DNA of 64,000 nucleotides from Gnetum montanum (taxonomy: Eukaryota > Streptophyta > Gnetopsida > Gnetales > Gnetaceae), in assembly GCA_015680685.1 (NCBI GenBank), contig MNCI01036718.1:547201-611200 (forward strand). Direction: 5' to 3'. Position numbers and translations under genes: made by a program. The notes beneath the pieces are model-generated. The model had not been told where the DNA came from and searched no databases. It saw nothing but the letters and a program-made list of their open reading frames with translations. Positions 35,201-47,326 of this stretch are shown piece by piece. Within the stretch, counting starts at the first letter, position 1, and the number at the start of each line of letters is the position of its first letter.

Positions 35201-35500
35201 CTAAACTTTTTAGTAGTCCAATAAACATCTAGTTTTAATGTGATCCTAGGGAGGCCATGGCTGGCCAAACTATGTGCAGCTTTATCACCTATACCTTAGG
35301 AGATTCACCTCTCCTATGATGATGGTGAAGTTATCATCCTTATTAATCATGCTACATATCTCTTGGTTAACAATGTTGATCTTGAAGAATAGTGAATAGT
35401 GGAATATGTAGAAAAATCAAAAACAAATAATGATAACCTAGTAATCAAAACTAACAATGTCTAGCAAGCTTGTCATTTCCCTCTAGCTAATTCTTGGGAT
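32275..35500 (+). pseudogene. E5 gag and protease remnant (Tat/Ogre type)
   Basis: The capsid domain follows MPQDLDKSFQMIQDLFEVL (from 32812). IPNFTKYKGEGDPNTHLI and MDKSLD, followed by a stop for the usual tryptophan, match the Tat/Ogre capsid pattern of a short 'KY.G..DP..HL' motif then 'AL.WY'. The helical tail IEELAKASNDLAFTI lies at 33332-33520. At about 33890 comes FCNYH-stop-LLGHEIEFCLFLKENI, the C-x2-H...GH-x4-C zinc finger specific to this clade. Protease-like sequence at 34990-35270 includes TNAIPFPIVEHLGLV and LKSFNGSRVRGWGSISLDF. The active-site DSG is not clear. Inactivated by many stops. Confidence 0.75.
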
Positions 35501-35879
35501 TAGTTAGATTTCACTTTAATGAACAAAGGAAATGGAGAGTACAAATTATGCGTAACGAGTTTTCCAATTTGTCTAAGATTCAAAAATCACTTCATAGTTA
35601 AGACCTCTCTATTTTGACTGTGTGCTTTTCTTTATTTTTGTAATCATGATTTTAACTTTTTTTTGCTAAGTTTAGTCATTTACTTTTACTTATTTTATAT
35701 TCCAAATATTTATGCATGTGTTTATCTTGATAAAAGAAAAACAAAACAAAAAAACATAAATCATAAAATTAAAAAAAATTCATTAACTAGAACTTATATC
35801 AGTATACATCATTAAGTTTATAAAACAAGGTCACAAATGACCATTTAGAAACAAAAGTAAATAAATAAGAAACACTAGA

Positions 35880-38800
35880 AAATAAGATGTAGGAGCTTGG
35901 GGATCATCTCTACTATGGCTGCTATTGCCTCCACTATGACCTTTACCATTTTCATTACCATCATTACCATTACTAGGGACCTATGAAATCAAAAAAAAAA
36001 ACATGTAACCATTAGTTGTAATAAATGATAAGATTGTGAAGAGTAAAATTGTATATAGCATACCTTAGATAGAGAACTAGAAAATATATTCTTGGGTTTA
36101 ACTTGCTAGGTGACATATGATCTCATCTTCTGACATGTGGCCTAGTTAATGTCTCCCAAGTTTATTCCTTCAAGAATCTTTTCTTATTCTACATCTATCA
36201 ATTTTGGAGCTTTACCTATTAAGGACACCATGAAAGTTTGAAATGGTTTCATCATAATTTGAGCTTCAAGAGACCTAGTAACCTTCATGGATTGACTAAA
36301 TATTTGAAAAATAACACTAGTCCCTATCCCTTGGATAAACACTTCTTATTTACACTTTTTGATTACTTCAACTTTCTAAGCTTTCCTTTACTCTCTTTTT
36401 TTCATCCTTGTACAACTTTTTATGCACCTTCTAGATTATATCCTAGTCCCTAATCAGTGTGTAGTAGTCTCTTCATTCTACAAATTTCTAGACCATCAAT
36501 TCCACCCTGAGGTCCTTCTCAAGGCCTCCTCATGCTACAAAAAATCTTCCTTATATGGCAAAACAATATTAAATCTATTCAATTTTCTTAAATTTCAAGG
36601 CTTTCCTATTGGTAACCTATGCTTCAATGAACTTCTATCAATCCATCAAGCTTCAATTCTCTTTTAAAAGATCATACATTGAAGACTCTAGGTTGATAAT
36701 GCATTTTCAAAAAGCCTCATTATCGAAACTACTCTCCAAAACATACTTGGCACATGAATAAGCTTAATTCACTACTCCCTTGTATAGTGCACATGGAATA
36801 GTTTCACATTCCAATGATGTTGGAACAAGCTCATCAAACTCTACATGGCCTAAAGAATCCTAGCCGATCTTTGAAGTTGCTCCAACCAAAACAATCAAGA
36901 TGATTTACCATTACAATAGTTTTATATGAAATTTTGAAACATAAACACACTATTAATACTTACTAGCCTTAGTTATTACTTGATGTAGCATATCATTAAC
37001 ATCCTCCATTACCCCTCTTATAAATTTTTCCTTGTCTAGTATCTCCACCCAAGATTTTCTTAGTAATGCAGGGGAAACAAGATCTCTTAGGATCATAAAT
37101 TTTATTTAGCCATGTGATACATTATTATTTAAATTATTTCAAATATTTTATATTATATTAAATAGATAACATAATTACCTAGGTTACTTGGAGATATGTT
37201 TGCTAGCAGAATTTCTGATGATGACATTAAACTCTCCTTGTTAAAAGTTAAAGATGTTTCTTCTATGAGCCCTTTCATCTCCTACCTAGACTTTTTCTCA
37301 TCCTCCTTATACCTTTTTTCTACTTCTACAAGTCACCTAACTTTAGCCTCACATCATAATAAATTCATAAATTTTCAAGCTAAACTGAGATAACTTAAAA
37401 TCTGCAAAATAACAATAGTTAAACTTACAAACATACCTACTACCTCATATTAAAGCTTAGTCACTTTAATCTTTAATAAATAGAACCCTTCAAGTTTGTT
37501 AAGAGGAGGAATCTCTTCCTCCACTCTTGGTAATTTTATCTTTTTCTTCCTAGTGCCTTCTACTTCTTCAAACATTTGCTTCACATATCTAATACAATCC
37601 CTAGTAACTATTGGATCAACACTAAAACTTTTAGGGGAAGATACTTGTTATCCTCTTATCCCTTAAGTTGTAACTGATAAATATTTTCTTGTATCTTCCA
37701 AAGGTGGACCATGAACTTGAATAGAATTTAAAAAATTCTTTGCCCAATGTAGAGGCAATTGGGTGGCATCTCTCTCAACCCATGCCTTTTTATGCTTGAT
37801 CACTAAAAATTCTACAAACCTCATTAGATAATAAATGAAAAAGGTAAAGTGTACTTGGTACATTGAAGTTATCTTTTTTTGCAAGTTCTAGATCTCACGT
37901 TGAAGTCATGTGATTAATCCAATAGCCCAATTTAAAGTGAGTTTAATCATATACATTTTTTTACATAACCAGTGCATGCTACAAGCCTATGATTTTCTAT
38001 TAAGACAATAGAATAGGAAAAGCCCTAGCATGAATTAAAGAGTAAAGCTCATTAATTATTTGATCTTGGCACCTTTTCATTGATAATTATCCAACTAGAG
38101 GAAGTTCAACCAAGCCTTTAAAATGCCCCTTCTAATTCATTCATTACCTCATTGATGTATAAGTTAGTATTGTCTTGAGGCACATCAAAAAATTTGCAAA
38201 ACAAGTCCTTGCAGATATCTAACATAACTGGAAAATCATGGACTTACATGCAAAATTTTATGCCCACCTTAGTGAATGAATCCACCCAATTAACCATCTT
38301 AGTCAATGAGGTGAAAAAACTTGGTAACATGAACAAATTGAAAATCCTATTTTTAACCATCTTCTCGTGTACCTCTATAGAATTCAAATTTATCAACTAT
38401 TCTTGGGCCTTATCAACTTACTTCACTTAAGTAGAAGTTTCTCCTCAGTATAGCCTAAGGCAATAATAGTGATAGTGATTTACCTTACAAAATCTACAAA
38501 AGCATAATTGATTAACGACAAAAATAGGCTAACCAATCAATGGATAGTCAAACTGTAAGTCACTCATCATATTTTTTTGACCAATTGCAAAGCCTTTATT
38601 GGAAATGACATGTCTATGTCAAAATCCAAGTACTTCCAAAATTCATGAATGAAACCCATGTTAATGCATCTTTGATACATTTGGAAGTACTTTTTCTTGT
38701 GTATTTCTATTTCCAATATGATTTGGATCGCTATTTGAATCCTAATGTTATCATCTTATGAAAACTTATTCAATATTATTCAAATGAGAACCAAAGTTTT

Positions 38801-40210
38801 ATCCACCATAAAAGGTTGGTCTTTTTTGAGACTATAACTATAGAACATGCACAGTGTTAAAACAAGCATTCTTAGATGTCATATAAATAAAATATTTTAT
38901 CCAAGTTAAAAATACTTACGTATCAAGATGATAAGCATTTTCTAGTGGGTTGCAAAACAAATTCAAGGTCTTGTAGGTTAGCAAAACTATGTTTTTTGTG
39001 TTGAAACTAACATGTATATCCTACTACTAAATCTTTGTCAACTACTAAACTATAAATCAATATGACCTTCCCTAATACTCTAGTTTGAATTGGCATGAAT
39101 CTTCATCTTGCATATATTCCAACACATAGTTTGGAGCCTCGACAAGAATAGTCTCCAATATCATGCCCATTATTAGCACACTCAAATGTGACCAAAGTAC
39201 TCTATTGAAGTTATAGAGTAGATAGAATAGGAATTGAGCAACTCTAGGATGGATTTATACTTGCATATTTTCATTAATCATCATGCTAAAGATTGGATAG
39301 TGTGGGACTATGATCCCTACAAAGCATAAAATTCCAACCAACTCTACTACCAGTAGAATCTTCTTCACAAATTTCCTACAACACAAAATTTTCCTAACTT
39401 AATTCACACCAACAAAATAGCACAATGTAGGGTGTGATAGCATATCAACAAAAGTTATGAAAGCATAACAAGCAGCTACAATTTGTGCAGCATAGCAAAA
39501 TTTTAATCCTCATTCAAAAACTAGCTAACTCTTTTTACACTAACATAAATCATTAATGTAAAAGGTGATAGCAATTAAAAACAATAAGCTTTAGTTTAAA
39601 GTATTTTAGCCTAGTGTAAAATTCAAGGATAGTGTATTTTGGAGTAAGTTATAGCATTAGCGTGAAATTTAGATAATGTCAAATTTATGCTCATTAGTGT
39701 ATTTTGAATCATGTCCCAATGTAAACTACACATACAATGTAAAAAAAACTACTATAGCATGAAGAAAAAGCTAGGGTCCATGTGCATATTTTGGCAAATA
39801 CTTAGCATGCAAATGAGATATGCTAAGGCCAAACACAAAAGTGTGAAACAAACTCGTAGTGTAAAATACTATACACTAGGGTCTAGTCTTAAAACAAATA
39901 GAATAATTACCACAAATACTTTTCACAAAAAAATATCCTATACTAGGGTTGCATGATAATGTAAAACAAAAGTAACAAAAATCAAAAGTTAAGAAAAATG
40001 CACAAAAACCCCAACAATCATGAAAAATAATTAATAGGAACCTAGAGATGATGTAATCTCTAGGGCATTAGCCCCATAATTTGGCAACACCTACTAAGTC
40101 ATTGCCTCTATGGCACTTATCTCCTCCATCATCTTGCTAGTTCTTACTTTTCCACTTTTCTTCTCACTAGTACACATCACTTTCTCTACCTTTGATATCA
40201 TGCTCTTACT
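35880..40210 (-). pseudogene. Unidentified intron-containing antisense gene inside E5
   Basis: Minus-strand coding-like exons separated by GT-AG introns. Approximate exons: 40210-40070; 39430-38920 (ends before GTAAGT); 38840-38484; 38440-37440; 37401-37179; 37085-36964 (ends before GTAAGTAT); 36868-36470; 36330-36064; 35980-35880. The last intron (35981-36063) is phase 0, so LSK is followed directly by VPSNGNDGNENGKGHSGG. Sample segments: PHYPIFSMMINENMQV, IILEIEIHKKKYFQMYQRC, VHFTFFIYYLMRFVEFL, LLRKSWVEILDKEKFIRGVM. The C-terminus is rich in Gly, Asn and Ser. Internal stops sit mostly where CAA, CAG or TGG would fit. I do not recognise the family. It could be an element-borne antisense gene, a captured host gene or another transposon nested in E5. 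Exon limits are approximate; the existence of minus-strand coding is better supported than any single exon. Confidence 0.5.
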
Positions 40211-40270
40211 ACTAAAGAAGTAAAAATAACAATCAGTGATCTACCTTTTTCTCCAAGCCTTGACTTTTTG

Positions 40271-40490
40271 CTTTCATGATACTCTTATGCTATTGAGTGT
40301 AAAGTTCATTTATACTAATTTTATACTTCCCAACATAAAAAAACATCATGACTCTTTTATGATTTCCACCATAAAAATCCTTCATGATGCTTTTACACTA
40401 CCCAACATAATAAGCCTTTACTTTACTTTCATGTTGTCCAATGTAAACTATCCTTCATACTATATTTATGCTTCATAGTGTAAACTATAT
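40271..40490. repeat. 36-bp minisatellite
   Basis: The anchor TAA in a CATAA/GTGTAA context recurs at 40300, 40336, 40372, 40408 and 40444, exactly 36 bp apart, then at 40481 (37). Unit form is TTTTATGATTTCCACCATAA plus about 16 bp. Since 36 is a multiple of three, a plus-strand ORF crosses it as a 12-residue repeat; I regard that ORF as a by-product. Confidence 0.8.
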
Positions 40491-40965
40491 TTACACTAAC
40501 TATCATAAAATACATGAATTATTCCAAGACTACATCAATTAACATAAACCTTGGAATATGTTGTGGCTATCTTGAATAGTGCATTTTCTTCAGCTTGTGA
40601 AGTTTACATCACCAATATTGTTCTCCCACAAAACTTATTCTACACTATGATCACCAGTGAAGACTTACCCTTTTCCTTTCATGTGTCTCATTGTATAGCC
40701 CATCCTAATACTAAAATTATGTGTTATAATGTAATTGATAAAATCTTTGTTATCTAGTTTACCTAATATATTGATTAACATTTTCTTTCAAAATGATGGA
40801 ATAGATGCTATGGGATCTTTATTTTTATGTTATGACATGCAGGGCTTATAAATGGAGACAAGTAAACCAATGATATTTAGATCTTAGGTCTATTGACCTC
40901 CAAGAATATATCTCAACCTCTAATAAAACTACTAAGCAACCTAAACATTTGACATAAATGCTAGA
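40491..40965 (+). other. Spacer ahead of E5 RT with a 3' splice-site-like motif
   Basis: No clear domain. A pyrimidine-rich segment followed by TGACATGCAG ends at 40842, just before sequence that leads into the RT frame. In Ogre elements an intron ends just upstream of RT, so this is a candidate acceptor; a matching donor near 35.2-35.55 kb is not certain. Confidence 0.35.
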
Positions 40966-43560
40966 CTTAAAAGTTGATGATATAAGTAAAGATACCCTTA
41001 TAAAATTCCCAATTACTACCAATAAAGATGAAGAAAAACCTTGAAACTAATTTTTACAATAAAGCTAGAGCTTATGCAAAGCATCACTAAGATATTTCAA
41101 AAGAATGTCAAGGCCTTCGCATGATCTTATAATGACATACTAGGATTAGACCCATGAATGATTTGGCATAACATCATATTAGACCCTAAGATTAAGACAA
41201 ATAAATAAAATTTTAATAGAGTTTTCCCTAAGCTAGCCTTGGCCATTCATAATGAAATCAAGAAGCTCTATTGAGCTGGTTTCATCAGGGTAGTGTATTA
41301 TGCTAATTAGGTATCCAATACGGTTATAGTACTTAAGAAAAATGGGAGCATTCATATATGCATTGATTTCCATGACCTTAACAAAGAAAAAAATCAAAGA
41401 TGACTTTCCACTACTAAGTATTGATCAACTTATTCACACAATGGCCAATCATGCACTACTATTCTTTATGGATGGATTTTCAAGATACAACCAAATTAGG
41501 GTTAACCCAAAACTTTAGTTCTATATAACCTTCATGACACCTTGGGGAATCTTTTGTTGTACCATGATATATTTTGGTTTCAAGAATGCTAGGGCCACTT
41601 TTCAATATGCTATGACATACAATTTCAATGATTTTATGCTTGGCCTAGTAAATAATTACATACATAACATATTAGTGAAAACAAAAGTAGCTAGAAACCA
41701 TGCTCAAGATTTGCATTTTGTCCTCCAACACTACCTTAAGTATGAGCTTTGGTTAAATCAAAAGAAATATGCTTTCAATGTTGAAACAAAAAACATTCTT
41801 AGCTTTGTAGTCCTGAAAGCATAACTACATGCTAACCCAAATAAGGTCAAAGCCATAACCAACATGTCAACACCTAGTAATCTTAAAGAATTCCAAGGGC
41901 TATAAGAGATGTTCCAATTCATTCATAGGTTCATCTCTAAACCAAGCAATAAGCCACAACCTATGCAAAACTTTCTCAAAACATATGTTAATTTCAATTA
42001 GTACAACAATTGCCAAACTTCCTTTGATGACATGAAGCAAGAATTGGCTTCACTACCAACAATGTACCCACCAGAAAAGGCAAAGTTGTTTTACATCTAC
42101 CTAGAAACCTTGAATATGTCTTTCGCTTTCTTACTTTGTTAAAAATAAGATGATGGGAATAGGAATATATATCAATTACCTAAGTCATTACCTATTAGCC
42201 TATGAGACCTAGTATACCATAGTTGAAAAGAATTGTTTGGATTTGGTTTATTCTCTAAAGAATTGATGACATTGTCTTTTCTAAGTAAAGGTGAACATTA
42301 TTTGTAAGGATAATTTATTAAGAGATATCACTTTTAACATATATAAAAATAGTAAGATAGCTTAATGGAATGCCATAGTAGCTGAATTTGAATTACATTT
42401 CATTTTACAAACTACAACTAAAGGACAAGCTATTGCTAACTAAATGTTCAAACTCCCTACTAAAGACAATGCCACAATAGAGCTTGGATTTATAGATGAG
42501 AACATCAATGCTATTTAGAGTGTTCTTGAAGGATATGAATCCATGCTTAATTTTGATGATATTAAGTACTACCTATCACATGATAAAGTCCCTTAACATT
42601 TAAGTTCAACTCAAAAAGATGGTGTATGCAAGAGAGCTAATACATATGCTATCATAGCCAACAACATGATTTGCCAAAAATCATATGATGGTATATTGTT
42701 ACTTCATCTCAAAAAATATAAAGATCAAATAGTAATACAATAAGTACATGAAGGTCTATGTTGGGAACATATAGGACCTAGACTCATAACCACTAAGATT
42801 AGACATTTAGACTAATATTCATCCTACATGGAGCAAGATTGGATGGAAAAGTAAAGACTTATGATACTTATCAGTGACATAGCAACCTTATGCATGTTCC
42901 ACCAATAGAATTACATACAACATAGATAACTTGGCCCTTCCAATGATGGGGTCTTAATATCATTAGACATATAATGCCCAAATCATCTATAGATCATAGT
43001 TTCATTATTACTTCCACTAAATACTTTATAGAATAGGTAAAAATTATCCCATTGAGATAGAAAACATTGCAACAAGTCTTCCAAATTATTCTTGATAACA
43101 TTGTTTCACAATTTGACTTACCAATTACCATTACTATAGATAATGGACCTTAGTTCAACAATAGTGAAATAAAAGCTTTCTGTGAGCAATTAGGCATCTA
43201 ACATTAATTTTCTATACCATATTACCCATAACCCAACAATAAAGAATATGATAACCAATAACAAATGCAAATGGCATAAATAAATTTTATATAAATTATG
43301 GGATGATAGAATAACTTTCTATATTGCAATTGAGATCATACCTTATAGTCTTGTATACGATTTTGAAGCCATCTCACCTTTGGAATAAAGGATTCCATTG
43401 TTGAGGGTAGCCTTATCCAACCATATTAATGAAGATCAAAATAACATACTGCACATCATCAACCTTGATTCAATCAAATAGCATCACTTACAAGAACTCT
43501 CTAATACCAGGTGTTACTAAGAAAAATAGAGACAATGTTTTAGCATTCTTTTTTGATATT
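40966..43560 (+). pseudogene. E5 pol remnant: RT, RNase H, integrase (Tat/Ogre type)
   Basis: The RT segment begins around 41120 with WHNIILDPK and VLKKNGSIHICIDFHDLNKE. The open block 41534-41824 covers FGFKNARATFQYAM, YIHNILVKTK and HAQDLHFVLQHYLKYELWLN, which match the Tat RT pattern FGLKNAGATYQRAM...YVDDMIVKSK. The catalytic YxDD is therefore YIHN and dead. RNase H-like sequence follows at about 42100-42590. Integrase starts near 42750 (HEGLCWEH) and goes through about 43130 (TIDNGP-like, TITIDNGP-stop) towards 43500. Shifts and stops are frequent. Confidence 0.75.
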
Positions 43561-43585
43561 CTTTAGGTCTAACCTTAAAATGTTC

Positions 43586-43597
43586 GCAAAGAGAAAC
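43586..43597 (+). promoter_or_regulatory. E5 polypurine tract (candidate)
   Basis: GCAAAGAGAAAC lies directly before the 3' LTR, the only purine-rich run at the right place. Confidence 0.45.
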
Positions 43598-44705
43598 TAA
43601 TAAAACTCCTCAAATAAATAATTTGGGGTAATTTTTAATTTCAAATTGGAAAAACCATAAAGTTTTCAAAACATTAATCATGTAATTCATTTATAATTAT
43701 GAAGGATAAATCATGAGTAAAAGTAGTCATATAATTCCTCTCAATAAATCCATGTTGTGGCACTTCCATTCTAATTAAAATTCTTTCAAATGTAATCTTA
43801 GTGTAAGACTTAAAAATCTTAGTGTAAATATAGTCCATAGCATTTTTTAAAGAATATGCTGGAAAACACACTGCAAAAGTGAATGATAAGAAGAAAATAT
43901 TCCTAATTATGCCTAGTAGTCTACAGAACTACCACTACATGAACAACAATATGTTTTGGACCTGTCAAAGTTAGAACCAACACTTCAAAGAAAGACTTTT
44001 GGTAGACTTTTGAAAAACTTTTAGTACTTAGGCAATTTCAGCAAAAAGAGCATAGAGTAACATAAAATAGAGGTGGTGATACTTGAACCCTAATCCATAG
44101 CAAACCTATAATCTAAAGTAGTTCCTACCCCTTGGAGGATCTTGAACATCCCTCTCTCCTTCCTCTCCTTCTCCACAAGAGGATCTTAGAATAAAAATTT
44201 CTTCATAAGAGGATCTTGAGGTAGGTTGATAAGCTTTACACATAGAATAGTACTTCTACTATTTTAAAAAATACATCTACTCTAGTATTAGCTAACATCA
44301 AGAGAAAGTTTGTGATCAAAGAAATCTTGAAGCCTCCCCCCTATGATCAAGCATCTGGCATTCCTTGGGTCCTTTATCCCTAATTCTATATACTCTAAAA
44401 TTTCATGCATGCTTTAATATAATTTTATAGTATTATTAGCGTTACTTTGCTTTAGGCTTGCATTATTTCATTTCTTATCAAAGATCTACCAAATCTAACA
44501 AGCCTATTATATTTACATCTTTTTCCATTTTCCATATGTAACACATTTGTTACTAGTTGGTAAGTCCTTAGGTGATTAAGCCTTTTTCTAGACCATCTAA
44601 GGCATCCTAGATGTACTTCTTAGGCCCATGTAGATTCAAGGTTAAAACTACCCTATTACATAAAAGTCTTTAGTCCTCTAGCACCCAAATTTTTCCATTG
44701 CTATA
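43598..44705 (+). repeat. E5 3' LTR
   Basis: Second copy of the 30292-31543 repeat, with one instead of two copies of the 165-bp unit. It ends CTATA where the 5' LTR has CTACA. E4 RNase H sequence resumes directly after it. Confidence 0.75.
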
Positions 44706-45020
44706 GGTATCTCCTATGTTGTTAAATATGTGGGGTATGTAGCAAACCATGGCTTCGATGCTTCAAATAAAATTATTGTGGCATTGGAAAATAATACCTT
44801 ATCTAGAAATTGATCAAAGAGAGACTCTTCATCAATATTTTTATTCCATCATAACTAAGATACATTATCTACACTACATTCTCAATGTTTTTTCTACCAA
44901 TTATTCTAATGTAGAATTCTTACAAGATAACTAGCCATCATATAACACAAGGATTAGCTATTGGTTTATTCATGAGGAACTAGATTTCTCTATGATCTAT
45001 GTGCATAAATAATTGATAGT
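44706..45020 (-). pseudogene. E4 fragment: RNase H C-terminal part
   Basis: Aligns with E1 195-500: ACATTCTCAATG here against ACATTCTCGATG, and GGTTTATTCATGAGGAACTA against GGTTTATTCATTAGGAATCA. It is cut at 45020 by E3 and resumes at 51113 after the duplicated ATAGT. Confidence 0.8.
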
Positions 45021-45907
45021 TGATGAGTGGCGAGGTACCCCTACACTCAACCATACGAATACAAGCGTTACACGTGCGATCTGATCAAACTTCGCAAACG
45101 GACTAGTTGTGGTATCTAGACAGTTAGCCTTAGGTCGCAGTTCGTTGTCTTCCCACCTGGACTAGTATTAACTTTGTCATGTATGGTTTAGTTCAGAGTG
45201 AGGTGTATGATGTGGTTTCTAATCTAATGCTACTACTAAAGGCAATGGAAAATAATGTTAACTAAGCTAAGAGGGAAAGGGTGAGAGAGAGTCTAAACTA
45301 GCCTAAGTGCGATGAGCATTTGTTCCTTGATTATCTGTACACATCTTGGACTTCGTGCACAACTACTACTAGGATTACCAAGCGTAGATCCTAGGTATGC
45401 TACTGGGTTACCAAGTAGTCACACTTGAATGCTCGTAATCAAGTCATACTCATTCCGCATTTAATAGGAGTTTAACAGTGAGAGAGATTAACTAAGAAAG
45501 AAGTAAATAACAAATAAATAATTAATTAATTAAAATAAGTGAATGCTGCAATGATAAAGTAATCTCGATCTTTATTTTTGGTCATGTGCATGTCCAAGTA
45601 CATCACACTCGAATAAGGATGTCGTACAATTACAATCACCACACAGCAGAGATACACTGAGAAATAATTCTAACTCTAAGAAGGAAAAACTGCAAGAGTT
45701 TGGGTAAGGAACTAAGAATTAGATGCTAGAACAAGGAAAGATGCCTCTTATTTATAGAAATTGAGGCAGGTTGTGATATCAAGTATGTGATATCGCGGTT
45801 GCGATATCACGGCTGTGTTATCACTGTAGCGATATCACAGCCCATGAAATATCACGGCTATGACATCACGGTAGCAATATCACAACTAGCAAATTCATGA
45901 CTCATCA
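45021..45907 (-). repeat. E3 left (3') LTR
   Basis: 887 bp. The minus-strand TATA box is at about 45748-45758. Upstream of it, 45772-45895 is a run of about eight 14-bp units built on GATATC (TGCGATATCACGGC is a typical unit), most of which are missing in the right LTR. Confidence 0.9.
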
Positions 45908-45916
45908 TACCCCCAC
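45908..45916 (-). promoter_or_regulatory. E3 polypurine tract
   Basis: GTGGGGGTA on the minus strand, identical to that of E2 and at the same distance from the LTR. Confidence 0.8.
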
Positions 45917-46076
45917 GACCGAATGAAAACTCATCCTCGAGTTACAAAGAGAACAAGCTCCATTGATTACATAGTGGATAGGTATGATATTATTGACTGA
46001 ATAGGAATTTATTTATGTCACAGTGGAGAATTAAACAAAATTTTGGCACAGACACAAAAGAAAAAACTTATGGAAC

Positions 46077-46515
46077 TCATGGGATTCCTGGTAGTGGTGG
46101 CTCCTCTATGGGTGCCTCTCCTTTGTCCTGCATGATCAAGCTACTGAGGTTGATACCGTTGAAGAAGTGCTTGATGTTTCTCCTATTCTATCCAAGGGTT
46201 ATGAGCCATCCATGCTGATATTCCAATGTTTGATGGAGTCATCACTTTCCATGAACATGGCAATTGTGGGAACACTTGATTGGCATTGACATGTTATGCC
46301 GCAAACAACCGTCATTCCTCTTCATAGGCTTATGCCCTGACCTTTCCACTTTTTTCTTGGATAGATTATGTAGTAACAAGAGTTCCATGATGGATGCTGA
46401 GTGATTGTGCCTCCTGCTCTGCATGTTCTACATGAAGTCCTTGACCTGTGCCTCCTCCTAGTCATTCGATAGCACCTTGAGAAGGTCCTCCTTGTTTTCT
46501 TCTTTTAGGAGCCAT
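46077..46515 (-). pseudogene. E3 ORF2, internally deleted
   Basis: The start at 46513-46515 gives MAPKRRKQGGPSQG, parallel to MPLKHEQQEGPTQG in E2 ORF2. A segment with VEHAEQEAQSLSIHH follows (E2: VEQHAE, stop, EEQSFNIHQED). The end GAPIEEPPLPGIP matches KAPMEEPPPLGTT in E2. Nearly all of the plant-transposon-type domain and the coiled-coil region are deleted, and the remaining length is not a multiple of three. The upstream GATATC/TATA module of E2 is absent too. Confidence 0.7.
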
Positions 46516-47295
46516 CTATAATCACACAAAGATCAATTGTTAGTAAGGTTATTGAAAAAAGTTCAATGCTTTCATACCTTACCCATTGCCTTTAATAAAT
46601 GTTAAATTCTTTGCATAGTGTGATTTTAGAGTTAGAAATTTTTTTCATGGAATTTTCCCTAAAATTTTAATGTCAAACTTGGTTTTGAGGAACATTTGAT
46701 AAAATGATGACAAAGGAAAGAATAGATTTGGCAATGAAGTACTTAGAGGGTATAAGATGATGTTATGGTATGCAACAAGTAAAAACTGCAAAAGTCATGC
46801 AAGTGGGTCCTCCCCAAGGTAGGTTCCGACCTATAATGCCCTTGTGTAACCACGCCTTAAAATGTCTATAGGTAGTAGAAGGGTTAAATGTAATCCATAC
46901 CAGTTTCATAAAGCACACACATGTAGATACCATCGGAATGAGGTAAGAATTCTACGCTATACAAGACACGAGCAAAAATTACACGAACAGTGAGGATAGA
47001 TGAACTAGAGAAGGGATTGGAGAGATTGGGACATGAGGTAACTAACCTAGGGCATAGTGAATCATGTGTGTAAAGCATGATTAAGGTGTCATTGACTTGT
47101 TGTTCCAAGATCAGGACCAAGTCCATTCCTCTGATCAGTGACATCACATTGTTTCATCCCATGATGAGCGACTATGAGAGTACCATAACAACAAGGTGTA
47201 CAATCACTTGGCATTTTGTTTAAGGGAGGAGTGATTTTTTCTTTATGGCACTTTTCTTTTCATTTTCCTTTTCTTTTTTTATTTTCTTCTTTCTC

Positions 47296-47326
<31 letters not shown>

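Larger units (their letters stand above)
30292..44705 (+). mobile_element. E5: Tat/Ogre-like Ty3/gypsy element with an extra 5-kb segment
   Basis: Plus-strand element with two alignable LTRs (30292-31543 and about 43598-44705), a Tat-type gag and protease (32.3-35.5 kb) and RT, RNase H and integrase (41.0-43.56 kb). It sits in E4 between integrase and RNase H. Between protease and RT lies about 5.3 kb that usual Tat elements do not have in coding form. It contains minus-strand, intron-punctuated coding-like sequence and a 36-bp minisatellite. Ogre elements are known to carry an intron between protease and RT. I could not identify a convincing target-site duplication. Confidence 0.8.

Noticed and set aside
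40236-40478. 80-codon plus-strand ORF with 12-residue repeats
   Set aside because: It is the 36-bp minisatellite read in frame; low complexity, no domain.
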